A stretch of DNA of 64,000 nt from an uncultured bacterium (GTDB taxonomy: Bacteria > Elusimicrobiota > Elusimicrobia > Elusimicrobiales > Elusimicrobiaceae): positions 1-64,000 of the forward strand of contig CASEVY010000012.1 of NCBI GenBank assembly GCA_949291515.1, in the 5' to 3' direction. The notes under the pieces were generated by a model. That model did no database searches. It was given only the letters and a program-made list of their open reading frames with translations, and had not been told where the DNA came from. The position numbers and the translations under genes are program-made. The first letter of the stretch is position 1. Each line of letters starts with the position of its first letter. Positions 50,196 through 59,773 of this stretch are shown here, piece by piece.

Positions 50196-52280
50196 TTACC
50201 CTCTCTTTTGCAATTTGCTTATGTCGGCTACGGTTCCGGTCAGTATCCCGTTTATCCTGCCAAGCATATTTATTCTGTTTAGTCTTACTTTTTCGTCTTC
50301 GGCGTTTACCATAACTTTATCAAAGAAGTCGTTTAAAGGCAACTCGAACGCGGCTAAAGCCTTCAATATCGCACAATAGCCCTCTGTAGTATCCAATCCC
50401 AAATTGGGCTTTATTTGCGTTTCTATTTCGGTTAGGGCTTTTAAGAGGTTTTTCTCTTCTTCGTACTCGAAAAGAGACTCTGATATTTCGCCCGTTTGCT
50501 CAAATTGCCCTTTCTTGAGTATATTGCCGACTCTTTTTGCCGATTGCCCGACGCTTGCCAAGCTCTCGCTGTTACGGTATTGCTTTAACGCTTCCGCGGC
50601 AGCCAAGATGCTTGTGGGCGATTTGGCGCTATTGCGCAGGGCTGATATTTCGTCTTGGGCGGAACCTTGTGCCTCCAATATATTTGCCAAGCGCTGCCAG
50701 AGGAACTCTTCCAACTCCGCGGAATGTTCGTTCTGGCGGGGGAGAAGGTCATTTGCCATTGCGACAATTTCCTTTATCGATATATCGAAATTGTTTTCCC
50801 CTATTATTCTTACCGCGCCCATAGCCTGCCTTCTTAAAGCGTAAGGATCCTCGCTGCCGCTGGGGATTTGCCCCATAGCGAAATTGGCCGCCAAAGAATC
50901 CATTTTTCCGGCTAATGAAACAACTGATCCCGCCATCGTAAAGGGCAAGGGTGAAGATGCCGTCAGCGGATAATAAAACTCGCCTATCGCTTTGGCCGCG
51001 TGTTTGTCCTTGCCGGTTTTTTCCGCATATACTCCGCCCATATAGCCTTGCAGCTCGCTGAATTCATATACGACTCCGCCGGTCAAATCGGCATAAGCAT
51101 AATGCGCGGCCTCTCTTATGGCATTTTTTTCTTCCTGCTTCAGATTAAGTTTGTCGGCTATTTTGCCGGCCAGCTTTTCTACCCGTTCGCTCTTTTCCAG
51201 CATATTGCCCATACCGTCTATAAAATTGACGCCTGCAAGTTTCCCGCGCATTGCGTCAAGGCCGGTTTTTAAGTCATTCTCATAGAAAAATACTGCGTCG
51301 GTAAATCTGGCGGTCATTACGTTCTTAAAGCCGGTTCTTACCTCGTCCTGATTGTCGCTTACGCCGTCGCGCACCGCAATAAAATGCGGCTGAAGTTCGC
51401 CTTCGTCGTTTACTACGGGGAACATTCTTAGCTGCGTCTTTAATACGGTCGTAATCAATTCGCGCGGCAAGGTTAAAAAGCGTATATCCATATCGCCGCT
51501 TAAAGCTACGGGGTGCTCCGTAAAGGAAAGCGTTTCGGTAATCAAGCCTTCGTCCAAATCCGCCTTATAGCCCAAAGCCGCGGCGCAGGCCTCTACGGTT
51601 TTTATCAAAGCGCGTCTGCGTTCTTCTATGTCGGCCAGTATCGGCTGAGGCTGATTTTTTAAAGTTTCGATATATACTTCGGGTGACTCTATCCTTATCG
51701 GTTTTCTGCCGAATGATATTAGAGGATAGGTATTCCTGCCGGATTTTACGCCAGCCAGTTCGAATTTTACCGTTTTGTCGCCGTATAAGGCTAATATGCT
51801 TCTTATCGGCCTTGCAAAATGAAATCCGCTTTCTTCCCAGACCATATTCTTCGGGAAATTGAGGCTTTTTATTATTTCCGCAAATACCGCAGGCAGAAGT
51901 TTCTGGGTCTTTTCGCCTTTTATTTTTATTTTGGCGTAAATGAAAGGACCCTTGTCTGTATCTACGGTAATAAGCTGAGAAGGTTTTAATCCGTTCTTAG
52001 CCGCGAATCCAGCCGCTTGCGGGGTATAATTCCCGTTTCCGTCTTTAAGCAGCTTGGCCGGCGGTCCTTTGACCTCTTTTTGCATATCTTCCGCTACGGA
52101 AGCCAAATCGGTAATTTCCAAGACGAGTTTTCGGTACGTTCCGAATGTCCTCAAAGATACGTATTTAAGGCGGTGCTCCTGTAAAATCGCCGCGGCGTTA
52201 TTTTTTAATTGCTCCAAAGCAGGCAGCAAAAAACGCGCGGGAAGATGTTCTGTTCCTATCTCTAAAAGTGCATTGTTCAT
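50196..52280 (-). CDS. glyS: Glycyl-tRNA synthetase beta subunit
   Basis: 694 residues from the ATG at 52280, which overlaps the glyQ TGA by 4 bases. A longer frame from 52481 lies inside glyQ and is not GlyS sequence. The N-terminus [17 protein letters not shown] and segments such as [11 protein letters not shown] and [15 protein letters not shown] are typical. The C-terminal anticodon-binding region ends in [16 protein letters not shown]. It forms the alpha2beta2 enzyme with GlyQ. Confidence 0.94.
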   Translation of the reverse strand: MNNALLEIGTEHLPARFLLPALEQLKNNAAAILQEHRLKYVSLRTFGTYRKLVLEITDLASVAEDMQKEVKGPPAKLLKDGNGNYTPQAAGFAAKNGLKPSQLITVDTDKGPFIYAKIKIKGEKTQKLLPAVFAEIIKSLNFPKNMVWEESGFHFARPIRSILALYGDKTVKFELAGVKSGRNTYPLISFGRKPIRIESPEVYIETLKNQPQPILADIEERRRALIKTVEACAAALGYKADLDEGLITETLSFTEHPVALSGDMDIRFLTLPRELITTVLKTQLRMFPVVNDEGELQPHFIAVRDGVSDNQDEVRTGFKNVMTARFTDAVFFYENDLKTGLDAMRGKLAGVNFIDGMGNMLEKSERVEKLAGKIADKLNLKQEEKNAIREAAHYAYADLTGGVVYEFSELQGYMGGVYAEKTGKDKHAAKAIGEFYYPLTASSPLPFTMAGSVVSLAGKMDSLAANFAMGQIPSGSEDPYALRRQAMGAVRIIGENNFDISIKEIVAMANDLLPRQNEHSAELEEFLWQRLANILEAQGSAQDEISALRNSAKSPTSILAAAEALKQYRNSESLASVGQSAKRVGNILKKGQFEQTGEISESLFEYEEEKNLLKALTEIETQIKPNLGLDTTEGYCAILKALAAFELPLNDFFDKVMVNAEDEKVRLNRINMLGRINGILTGTVADISKLQKRG

Positions 52281-53137
52281 ATAGTTTCTTCCTTCTCTTC
52301 GGCGGCTTTGATGTATTGCGCCGCGCAGAGCTTGGCCAGCCCTCTGATTTTGGCGATTATATTCGTCCTGTCGGAAACGGATATCGCGCCGCGCGCTTCC
52401 AAAGTGTTGAAATAATGAGATACTTTCATCGCGCAGTCGTATGCCGGAAGATATAACCCCTTTTTGCAAAGTTTTTTGCATTCTTCCTCATTCTCCAAGA
52501 CATAGCGCCTTAAATTTTCCACGTCCGCTTCCTCGAAGTTGTAATGCGAAAACTGTCTTTCACTCTCTTTTACAAGTTCTCCGTAAGTGGTATCGTCATT
52601 CCACATAATATCAAAGATGGTATCTTTCTTTTGGCAGTACATCGCTATACGCTCAAGACCGTATGTTATTTCCGCCGTAATTGGCTTTAAAGTATAGCCC
52701 GCCATTATCTGGAAATATGTAAACTGCGTTATTTCCATACCGTCGAGCCATATTTCCCAGCCGACGCCGCTGGCCCCTAATGTGGGGGACTGCCAGTCGT
52801 CTTCTATCCAGCGCACGTCATGGAGTTTCGGGTCTAGCCCGAGTACTTTAAGAGAATTTAAATATAATTCCTGAACATTTTCCGGCGCTGGTTTTAAAAT
52901 TACCTGAAATTGATAGTATTTGCCCAGCCTGTTTGGATTCTCTCCGTATCTGCCGTCGGCAGGCCTTCTGCACGGTTCGACATAACAGGCTTTCGTCGGC
53001 TTGCTCGTAAGCGAGCCGAAAAAGGTCGCGGGATTAAATGTGCCCGCCCCCTTTTCAACGTCATAAGGTTGTACAACTATACAGCCTTGCTTCTTCCAAT
53101 AGGTTTGGAGTTCGTGTATTATATCTTGGAAATTCAT
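52277..53137 (-). CDS. glyQ: Glycyl-tRNA synthetase alpha subunit
   Basis: 286 residues, standard size. [37 protein letters not shown] and [20 protein letters not shown] are hallmark sequences. It holds the catalytic site for Gly-tRNA formation. No Shine-Dalgarno is seen before the ATG, and a perfect TATAAT lies 7 bases upstream, so the mRNA may be leaderless. Confidence 0.95.
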   Translation of the reverse strand: MNFQDIIHELQTYWKKQGCIVVQPYDVEKGAGTFNPATFFGSLTSKPTKACYVEPCRRPADGRYGENPNRLGKYYQFQVILKPAPENVQELYLNSLKVLGLDPKLHDVRWIEDDWQSPTLGASGVGWEIWLDGMEITQFTYFQIMAGYTLKPITAEITYGLERIAMYCQKKDTIFDIMWNDDTTYGELVKESERQFSHYNFEEADVENLRRYVLENEEECKKLCKKGLYLPAYDCAMKVSHYFNTLEARGAISVSDRTNIIAKIRGLAKLCAAQYIKAAEEKEETI

Positions 53138-53144
53138 ATATATA

Positions 53145-53150
53145 ATTATA
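53145..53150 (-). promoter_or_regulatory. -10 element directly upstream of glyQ
   Basis: TATAAT on the minus strand ending 7 bases before the ATG (53137). No clear -35. Confidence 0.4.
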
Positions 53151-53348
53151 GTAAATTTGACACTCTCCTGCTCGTGTGCCCAATGATGATAATGGAAGTG
53201 TTTTTCTTGTGTAAAAAACTTTGGATAAAGACATTCTTTTATACTTACTTTTTTAGCCTTATCAAACTATTTAAATCCTATATTTTATTTGCTTTTTAAA
53301 ATAATACACTGCAAAAAATAGTCAATATTACGTCGGGATATAGAAAAA

Positions 53349-53378
53349 TTGCGGATTTTGTTTTTTTTATGCTATAAT
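53349..53378 (+). promoter_or_regulatory. Promoter of the small secreted protein (53437-54075)
   Basis: TTGCGG (53349-53354), 18-base spacer, TATAAT (53373-53378) with an upstream TGC giving an extended -10. The short inverted repeat GTTAGTT/AACTAAC follows in the leader. Confidence 0.6.
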
Positions 53379-53436
53379 AAATTATGTTAGTTAAAACTAA
53401 CTTTTAAAATCAGGTTGAAAATTATTTGGAGGTTTA

Positions 53437-54075
53437 ATGAATGTAAGGAAGGTTTTTGCAGCCATATGCTGCGTGGCGGCGGCAGGTTCGGCATTTGGTG
53501 CGGATATGTCGCTCTTATATGAGAAGACTTCTGCTTCTTTGAAAAACGGAGAAGATAGAAACGAATTTTTTGGCGGAACCGATTTGATGAAATCCGACTT
53601 TATGGGCAAATTGGAAGATCTATACTATGTTTCCGCTTATGAAAATTCCTCGGAATATTCCGATTTGCTTTCTTTGAATACGGAGGAATTGGACGGAAGA
53701 ATAATAAAAGAATTACAATCGGTGGATTTTGAGGAAATTATCAAAAATGTTAAGGCGGATACGAAAGTGACGCCTCTTCCCAAGACAATGGGGGGCGGGA
53801 AATTGGCAGGAATGCGGGTCAGGCGCTGGCTTGAAACTTCCCGCAAGGCCGAAGCGGAAATTAAAGCGAAAAGGGAAGTCCTGTCGGAATTGAAAAGAGA
53901 TTTTTCCTTTCTTGAGAAAAATTATCCTTCTCTTAAGAGCGAATTGAAAGCAAAGGTTTACATCTATATCAAATATGCGGTTAAAAGTATAAATCTTGGC
54001 AATTATGAGTCCGCAAAAAAGATTACGGACTTGCTAAGTGAGAGATATTATAAAGTAAGGTATACATCCTTATAG
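53437..54075 (+). CDS. Small secreted protein, unknown function
   Basis: 212 residues with a signal peptide (MNVRKVFAAICCVAAAGSAFG, cleavage near residue 21). The mature part is charged and mostly helical, with a coiled-coil-like stretch (about 130-175) and a C-terminal segment patterned like a single TPR helix pair (YIKYAVKSINLGNYESAKK). No family recognised. A strong GGAGG site, a good promoter and a terminator make it a single-gene unit between the divergent glyQ and convergent pnp. Confidence 0.65.
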   Translation: MNVRKVFAAICCVAAAGSAFGADMSLLYEKTSASLKNGEDRNEFFGGTDLMKSDFMGKLEDLYYVSAYENSSEYSDLLSLNTEELDGRIIKELQSVDFEEIIKNVKADTKVTPLPKTMGGGKLAGMRVRRWLETSRKAEAEIKAKREVLSELKRDFSFLEKNYPSLKSELKAKVYIYIKYAVKSINLGNYESAKKITDLLSERYYKVRYTSL

Positions 54076-54084
54076 TTCCTCAGT

Positions 54085-54117
54085 TGAGGCGGGGAGTAAG
54101 CCCTCCGCCTCTTTTTT
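54085..54117 (+). terminator. Intrinsic terminator of the small secreted protein gene
   Basis: Stem GAGGCGG/CCGCCTC with an extended imperfect GC-rich top and a TTTTTT tail. Confidence 0.8.
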
Positions 54118-54339
54118 AACTGTTGCTAAATCTTCAAAGTTTTTTAGAAACTCAGGTCCGAATGTGAATATGGGTTTTTTAGAGTAATCCCTTTTTGTTG
54201 CTTGATATCTAGCTATAATTTGATAAAGAAAGGCGATTGCTTTAGACTGGTTGCTGCTATCTAGATAAAATGAAATGATATATCTTACTGTTATACGATA
54301 GTTTATTTATTTGTTTGTTTGCGCGATTAGAAAAATAAG
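54118..54339 (-). other. Gene-free stretch between two terminators, with an open frame lacking a start codon
   Basis: On the minus strand a 78-codon frame is open from 54306 to a stop at 54070-54072. It contains no ATG, GTG or TTG codon, and its last codons run through the upstream gene's terminator. It may be a decayed gene end or chance. Confidence 0.35.
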
Positions 54340-54372
54340 ATAAAAAAGCCCGCTCTTTTGGAGCGGGCTTTA
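54340..54372 (-). terminator. Intrinsic terminator of rpsO-pnp
   Basis: 10-bp stem AAGCCCGCTC/GAGCGGGCTT with a TTTTG loop, and a T run on the minus strand. Confidence 0.88.
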
Positions 54373-54387
54373 AAGTATTCGTTTAGG

Positions 54388-56487
54388 TTATTTGAGCAAG
54401 GCTTTTCTTGAAAGTCTTACTTTGCCGTTATTGTCGATTTCAACTACTTTTACCTCGACAATATCGCCTAAAGCGAGCACATCTTCCACTTTATTGATTC
54501 TCTTTTTGTCAATTTCGGAAATGTGCAGCAATCCGTCTTTGCCGGGCAAGAGCTCTACGAACGCGCCGAAAGGCTGTATCGATACTACCTTGCCTTTGTA
54601 GATTTGATTGACTTCGACGTCTTTGGTCAAGAGTTCTATTTCCGCCTTAGCCTGCTGCAATTTGGCGTCATTGGCGGCGGCTATCATTACTTTGCCGTCG
54701 TCGTTGATGTCAATTTTTGTGTCGGTGGCTTCGGTAATTCTCTTGATGTTCTTGCCGCCGGGGCCGATTAAAGCGCCGATTTTATCCTGCGGTATCGTCA
54801 TCGTATAGATTACCGGCGCGTTTTTGGAGATGTTCGGCCTGGGTGCTTTAAGCGTCGATTCCATATGGTCCATAATGAAAAGTCTGCCGCGAGTCGCCTG
54901 CGCGATTGCCTTTCTTAATATATCCAAGGATATGCCGCTGGCCAATTTGAGGTCCATTTGGAAAGCGGTAATGCCTTTTCTGGAACCGGTAAGTTTAAAG
55001 TCCATATCGCCGAGGTGGTCTTCAAGGCCCATAATATCGGAAAGAACTGCGTATTTGTCGCCTTGCGTGATCAATCCCATCGCTATGCCCGAGCAGGTGC
55101 CTTTCATCGGTACGCCCGCGTCAAACAAAGCCAAGGAGCCGCCGCATACGCTCGCCATTGAGGACGATCCGTTGGATTCCATAATATCGGATACCACCCT
55201 TATCGTGTAAGGGAATTCTTCCTCGCTGGGCAAAAGCGGCATTAAAGCCCTTCTGGCAAGTTCGCCGTGGCCGATTTCTCTGCGGCCGGGCGATCTGTCC
55301 GGTTTGCATTCGCCGGTGGCAAAACCCGGGAAGTTATAGTGAAGCATAAACTTCTCGTCATAGGTTTCTTCCAGGCCTTCTATCATTTGCGCGTCGTCGG
55401 CAGTGCCTAAAGTGGCTACCGCCAAAGACTGAGTTTGGCCTCTGGTAAATAAAGCCGAACCGTGCGCGCAGGGCAGCAAGCCTACCATAGAGCTTAAAGG
55501 CCTGATTTCGTCGATCTTTCTGCCGTCTACGCGGACGCCTTCATTAAGTACCATCGCTCTGGATTCTTCGTAAGCAAGCATTTCCATCGCGAAGTCCGCA
55601 TAAGCCTGCCCCTGTTCGGGATAGGCTTCCAAAAGTTCGTTTTTAAAGGCTTCTTTGAGCTGGGCTACTTTCGTGTCCCTGGTCTGCTTGTCGTAGAAAC
55701 CGTGCAAGATATTCTTAACTTCGGCTCTGTATTTGTTGTTTGCCATATCAAGAACGTCTTGCGGCAAGGTTTCGGCCGCAAATTCAAACTTGGGCTTGCC
55801 CACTTTTTCCCTCAAATCAAGCTGCGCTTGGCAGAGTTTCTTGATTTCGGGCTGGGCGATTTCTATCGCCTTTACGAGGGCTTCTTCCTCAACTTCGTGC
55901 GCGCCGCCTTCTACCATCATAATGCCGTCCAATGTACCGGCGATTACAAGATCCATATCCGAGGTCTTGCGTTCCTCTATCGTCGGGTTGATTACGTATT
56001 GCCCGTTAATCCTGTCCACCCTTACGCCCGCTACGGGGGTAGTGAACGGTATGGAGGATATTACCGTAGCCGCGCTCGACGCCGCTATGCTGAGTACGTC
56101 GCTGTCGTTTATCCCGTCGGCCGATATTACCATCGCCGTTATGTTTACTTCGCAGGCGAAGCCTTCGGGGAAAAGCGGCCTCATTGAGCGGTCTATCAAG
56201 CGGGAGGACAAAGTCTCTTTCTTGCTCGGCCTTGATTCCCTCTTAAAGAATCCGCCCGGTATTTTGCCGGCCGCGTATGTTCTTTCTTTATAGTTTACCG
56301 TAAGCGGTACGAAATCCTGAAGTCCGGGTTTCTGATTCTTGTCGGAAACCGCGGCGGCGAGCACCATCGTGTCGCCAAGTCTTGCCACTACGGAGCCGTC
56401 GGATTGTTTCGCGATAAGACCCGTTTCAAACGTAATTGTCTTGCCGCCTATTTCAACGCTCAGGCTGGTTTGTGTTGTATTGGTCAT
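54388..56487 (-). CDS. pnp: Polyribonucleotide nucleotidyltransferase (PNPase)
   Basis: 699 residues. Two RNase PH domains (KIPGGFFKRESRPSKKETL in the first; the second with MGLITQGDKYAVLSDIMGLE and KLTGSRKGITAFQMDLK), a KH domain (IGALIGPGGKNIKRI) and a C-terminal S1 domain (YKGKVVSIQPFGAFVELLPG). It degrades RNA 3' to 5' by phosphorolysis. It lies 3 bases after the rpsO stop, the usual rpsO-pnp pair, with an AAGGAAA site before the ATG. Confidence 0.96.
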   Translation of the reverse strand: MTNTTQTSLSVEIGGKTITFETGLIAKQSDGSVVARLGDTMVLAAAVSDKNQKPGLQDFVPLTVNYKERTYAAGKIPGGFFKRESRPSKKETLSSRLIDRSMRPLFPEGFACEVNITAMVISADGINDSDVLSIAASSAATVISSIPFTTPVAGVRVDRINGQYVINPTIEERKTSDMDLVIAGTLDGIMMVEGGAHEVEEEALVKAIEIAQPEIKKLCQAQLDLREKVGKPKFEFAAETLPQDVLDMANNKYRAEVKNILHGFYDKQTRDTKVAQLKEAFKNELLEAYPEQGQAYADFAMEMLAYEESRAMVLNEGVRVDGRKIDEIRPLSSMVGLLPCAHGSALFTRGQTQSLAVATLGTADDAQMIEGLEETYDEKFMLHYNFPGFATGECKPDRSPGRREIGHGELARRALMPLLPSEEEFPYTIRVVSDIMESNGSSSMASVCGGSLALFDAGVPMKGTCSGIAMGLITQGDKYAVLSDIMGLEDHLGDMDFKLTGSRKGITAFQMDLKLASGISLDILRKAIAQATRGRLFIMDHMESTLKAPRPNISKNAPVIYTMTIPQDKIGALIGPGGKNIKRITEATDTKIDINDDGKVMIAAANDAKLQQAKAEIELLTKDVEVNQIYKGKVVSIQPFGAFVELLPGKDGLLHISEIDKKRINKVEDVLALGDIVEVKVVEIDNNGKVRLSRKALLK

Positions 56488-56490
56488 CGA

Positions 56491-56760
56491 TTATTTCCTT
56501 ATTTTTAATTCTTTGGTCAACTGCTGATATTTGGCGAAATCTTTCTTCTTGAGATAGGCTAAAAGTCTTTTCCTCTGGCCTACGAGTTTTACCAAGCCTC
56601 TTTCGCCCGCGAAATCCTTCGGATTGGCTTTGAGGTGGTTGGTAAGATACTGTATCCTTTCGGTTATCAACGCTATTTGTACCGACGCGCTGCCGGTATC
56701 GTTCGCGCTCTGCTGGAATTTAGAGATAATATCTTTTCTGTCTTTTACTGTTAATGCCAT
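56491..56760 (-). CDS. rpsO: 30S ribosomal protein S15
   Basis: 89 residues from the ATG at 56760 (MALTVKDRKDIISKFQ), the exact family size; an ATG at 56772 adds four residues and is less likely. Conserved DTGSASVQIALITERI and LVGQRKRLLAYL are present. No Shine-Dalgarno is visible; the start region can base-pair with the upstream leader. It binds 16S rRNA helix 22 region early in assembly. Confidence 0.94.
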   Translation of the reverse strand: MALTVKDRKDIISKFQQSANDTGSASVQIALITERIQYLTNHLKANPKDFAGERGLVKLVGQRKRLLAYLKKKDFAKYQQLTKELKIRK

Positions 56761-56893
56761 TATTTTGTACACTTAGATTAACGACTTCATACCGAGTGCG
56801 GGCCCGCGTTGCTTTGCGTGTTGTCTTTCTTTAAGCCCGTACCAAGCCAGAGTCTAATCTTCTCCTTGTCTTTTATTATATCTTTACAGATAC
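56761..56893 (-). ncRNA. Structured 5' leader of rpsO-pnp, possible S15 autoregulatory element
   Basis: In the minus-strand leader AGATTAGACT (near 56850) can pair with AGTCGTTAATCT (near 56775) using 6 + 4 base pairs and a 2-base bulge, closing a region with further GC-rich pairing around the palindrome GCGGGCCCGC. The closing stem ends about 15 bases before the rpsO ATG. Drawn by eye. S15 leaders in several phyla are unrelated regulators, so a lineage-specific one is plausible. Confidence 0.45.
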
Positions 56894-56899
56894 GCATAT

Positions 56900-56927
56900 A
56901 TTATATCATATAGCGCCGAGCTTTAAA
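56900..56927 (-). promoter_or_regulatory. Sigma70-type promoter of rpsO-pnp
   Basis: On the minus strand TTTAAA (56922-56927), 16-base spacer, TATAAT (56900-56905). The same -35 hexamer is used in the rseP promoter. Confidence 0.55.
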
Positions 56928-57065
56928 AGGAGCCTCAGTTCTTTGCTTTGCCCGAACTTCTTTTTAGCCCCTGATTTAGCTATATTTGCTGGTGCTAGTT
57001 TCCTTGTTTTTCTTTTAGTATGCAAAGCCGATTTTAAAGGAAAATCCTTCCGCCGACGCCAAATA
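56928..57065. other. Short intergenic stretch between the rpsO promoter and the transporter terminator
   Basis: No open frame or repeat that I can support. Confidence 0.4.
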
Positions 57066-57100
57066 ATTAAAATGCGGCGCTCTTAACTGAGCGCCGCATC
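57066..57100 (-). terminator. Intrinsic terminator of the POT transporter gene
   Basis: 11-bp stem ATGCGGCGCTC/GAGCGCCGCAT with a 6-base loop, and a T-rich tail on the minus strand. Confidence 0.85.
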
Positions 57101-57122
57101 TTTAAACTTTCGCCCGATAAAT

Positions 57123-58445
57123 TTATTTTATTCCGTGCATCCACCTGTTTATAGGTTTGATTAGTATCAGCAGCAGCAAAGAGGCCGCAATCGGCATAAG
57201 CGTCGGCCAGGTAAAAAATTGGCTTAAAGTCATCTTTTCCAAAAGTCCGGAGTAGAATCCCGCCAATTTCCCCGCCGCCGCGTTTGCCAAGAACCAGGCG
57301 CCCATAAGCAAGGATATGAATTTCGGCGGAGATAATTTCGTTACCATTGAAAGCCCCACCGGCGAAAGACACAGTTCTCCCATCGTAAATAAAAGATATG
57401 CCCCTATCAGCCATAACATTCCGATTTTATCGGCTCCGCTTAATCCTATCGAGGCTATAAGCATCAGCCCGTAGCCCAAAGCTATAAACCAAAACGCTAT
57501 CATAAATTTGGCCGGTATGCTTGGGTCCTTGCCTATCCTGCCAAGCATTACCCATATCTTGGAAAATAAAGGCGCCAAAAGTATTATGAAAAACGGGTTT
57601 ACGGATTGAAACCAAGTCGCCGGTATCTCAAAATTATGCCCGAAGACGGTTATTACTCTGTGCAGATTTTCTTTGGCGATCAGGTTCAGGGCCGCGCCTT
57701 TTTGCTCGAATACCGTCCAGAAGAATATCGAGAAAAACGCCATAATAAATATTACCGCTATGCGCTGTTTTTCGTCTTTGGTTAAAGGCGCTTCGCTTGT
57801 TTGCTTGCCGTTATCCTGTACGGAGGCATATCTTTTCGGCGCGAGGCCCTTGCCTTGCAGATATTTGTTTTGGCCCCAAATAAATATCAGCAGGCCGATT
57901 ATCATTCCTATGCCCGCGGAAGCAAAACCCCAGCCCCAGCCGACCTTTTCCGCTAGAGTGCCCGCTATAAAGCCCGCCATCAGCGAGCCCAAATTTATAC
58001 CCATATAAAATATGGTGAAACCGCCGTCGCGGCGCGGATCGTTCTTCTCGTATAGTTCTCCAACTATGCTGGATATGTTCGGCTTAAAAAAACCGTTGCC
58101 CGCGACTATCAGGCCCATGGCTATAAAAACATAGGTCATACTGCCGCCGCCCATGGCAAATTGGCCCGCCGCCATCAGTATCCCGCCCAATATTATTGCG
58201 GCGCGTTGGCCTATCCAGCGGTCTGCTATGTATCCGCCGATTAAAGGCGATAGAAATATCAAGCTCATCAGAGTGCCGAAATGCGCGCTGGCTTCCTGTT
58301 TGTCCAACATCAATACGCCCGTCAAATATAAAACGAATAATGCTTTTAAAGAATAGAAACTGAAACGTTCCCACATCTCCGTGGCGAAAAGCAGGTATAA
58401 TCCCGCCGGATGGCCTTTTTTTGCTTCACTGCCGTTTTTGGTCAC
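57123..58445 (-). CDS. Proton-dependent oligopeptide transporter (POT/PTR family)
   Basis: 440 residues with about 12 membrane helices. The POT proton-coupling motif ExxERF appears as EMWERFSFYSLKA in the first helix, and GGYIADRWIGQR follows in the loop between helices 2 and 3. GGFTIFYMGINLGSLMAGF is the second family signature. At 440 residues it is shorter than the 14-helix bacterial members of about 490-500. The start is a GTG (58443-58445) with an AGGAGG site 4-5 bases upstream. It imports di- and tripeptides, which fits the secreted proteases nearby. Confidence 0.88.
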   Translation of the reverse strand: MTKNGSEAKKGHPAGLYLLFATEMWERFSFYSLKALFVLYLTGVLMLDKQEASAHFGTLMSLIFLSPLIGGYIADRWIGQRAAIILGGILMAAGQFAMGGGSMTYVFIAMGLIVAGNGFFKPNISSIVGELYEKNDPRRDGGFTIFYMGINLGSLMAGFIAGTLAEKVGWGWGFASAGIGMIIGLLIFIWGQNKYLQGKGLAPKRYASVQDNGKQTSEAPLTKDEKQRIAVIFIMAFFSIFFWTVFEQKGAALNLIAKENLHRVITVFGHNFEIPATWFQSVNPFFIILLAPLFSKIWVMLGRIGKDPSIPAKFMIAFWFIALGYGLMLIASIGLSGADKIGMLWLIGAYLLFTMGELCLSPVGLSMVTKLSPPKFISLLMGAWFLANAAAGKLAGFYSGLLEKMTLSQFFTWPTLMPIAASLLLLILIKPINRWMHGIK

Positions 58446-58509
58446 CTGTCCTCCTGTAGTAGGTTGTATGGTAAAGGTTTATAATACTAAATTTTATGCT
58501 TTGTTGTTT

Positions 58510-58552
58510 CTTTAAATAAAGGGAAAGGCAGCCTAGGGGTAAAGGCTGCCTT
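58510..58552 (-). terminator. Probable terminator after the metalloprotease pair
   Basis: 10-bp stem AAGGCAGCCT/AGGCTGCCTT, with only a weak T-rich tail on the minus strand. It lies 180 bases past the stop at 58735. Confidence 0.55.
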
Positions 58553-58734
58553 GGAGGGTAAATTATGTTTTTTCGTCTTTTTCTATTTATACTTTATCTT
58601 TTTGTCGCACTTTTTCGAAAGGGTCAAAGGTCCTAATTGATATCGTTTTTTGGGCCTAGGCCTTTTTGGGCCTTTGGTACCTCTCTAATATCTTCTGGAC
58701 AAAGTGTTTCATATGCCCAAATAAATCGCCGCCG

Positions 58735-59739
58735 TTAGAAAACCGATTTTATATCATATTTATCCAGCAGTCGGATATATTCGTTCTTGCTTATTCTTAA
58801 TTCTCTTTTTAGTTTTTTTAAATCTTGCTCGGTAATTTTTGAGGCGTCTTCCGGCAACAGAAATCGTCCGTCCTTTATCATTCCCGGCAAATTGTCCAAA
58901 GGACGGAAAGTTCTTTCTTTCCCGCTTGTTTTGTCGATTAAAACGATAAGGCCGGTAATGTCGTCGGGCATTAACTCGCAGCGGGTATTCATTATGCCGT
59001 CGCCTCTGTAGGGGGAGGAATAGTTTTTATGGTGGTTTTTCTCGTTTGCATATTCGTCGGAGAGGCCGAAAGCGTGTCCCGTTTCGTGCAGCATAATGCA
59101 GAAAGAAGGAGGAATATGCCCTATGTTTGGGGCGAGAGGGGCAATCTTTTTATTCTTTAGATTTTCCAAAAACTCTAATCCCTTTGCCAAGCGCTTTTTG
59201 CTTATTTTTGACAGCGGTATTTGCAGTCCAAACAAATCGGCTGCGGTTGTTACGCGGATATCTTTCTGCTTTTTGCTCAGACAGATTGACAGCCCGCTTT
59301 TGAAAGCCGTCTTTTTATCGGAAAAATAGGAGTGTCCGTCATAATCGTCGCAGAAATTTTCGTCGGATATTATTTCTATGTCCGCTTTGCCCATGGTATT
59401 TTTGCCGCAGCGTCCGAGATAATTAAGTTTAAAAGGTTTTTTTAGGGTTTGGATTATGTCTTTAAATTCGTTTTTTCTGTCGGAGCTTTCAAGTATTTGC
59501 GCGGAGCCTAAAGTCCAATATCTGAAAGCGGCTTCAAAGAAGAGCGACAGATATTTGTCTTGCGTCATTGGTTCTGAGCCGTATGTGCAGTAGTTTATGG
59601 TATCGGATTTGACAAATTTATAAATCAGATATTTGTCGCTTGAGAAAAAATCCCACTCTCCGCCCGCCAATCCCCACGTCGCTCCCGACGCTGCAATTCG
59701 GCTGAAAATTAAAATCAAAAAAAACAGTATTTTGTTCAT
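58735..59739 (-). CDS. Secreted zinc metalloprotease, copy 1
   Basis: 334 residues with a signal peptide (about 1-18). The metzincin-type zinc site HETGHAFGLSD gives H218, E219, H222 and third ligand D228, and a downstream GIMN (Met250) fits a Met-turn. Six or more conserved Cys suggest disulfides. It aligns without gaps along its full length to the copy upstream. The C-terminal ~100 residues (TSGKERTFRPLDNLPGMI onward) are nearly identical between copies. It follows copy 2 by 34 bases with no clear ribosome-binding site. Substrate unknown. Confidence 0.82.
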   Translation of the reverse strand: MNKILFFLILIFSRIAASGATWGLAGGEWDFFSSDKYLIYKFVKSDTINYCTYGSEPMTQDKYLSLFFEAAFRYWTLGSAQILESSDRKNEFKDIIQTLKKPFKLNYLGRCGKNTMGKADIEIISDENFCDDYDGHSYFSDKKTAFKSGLSICLSKKQKDIRVTTAADLFGLQIPLSKISKKRLAKGLEFLENLKNKKIAPLAPNIGHIPPSFCIMLHETGHAFGLSDEYANEKNHHKNYSSPYRGDGIMNTRCELMPDDITGLIVLIDKTSGKERTFRPLDNLPGMIKDGRFLLPEDASKITEQDLKKLKRELRISKNEYIRLLDKYDIKSVF

Positions 59740-59773
59740 AAACGTGGTAAGGGTGCTATATGATAGCCTGTGT

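Noticed and set aside
52281-52481. 5' extension of glyS
   Set aside because: It lies wholly inside glyQ in another frame and is not GlyS sequence. The ATGA overlap at 52277-52280 gives the proper start.
56906-56921. Second TATAAT near 56873 as the rpsO promoter
   Set aside because: The upstream element with TTTAAA at 16 bases is a better match. The inner TATAAT has no -35 and lies in the structured leader.
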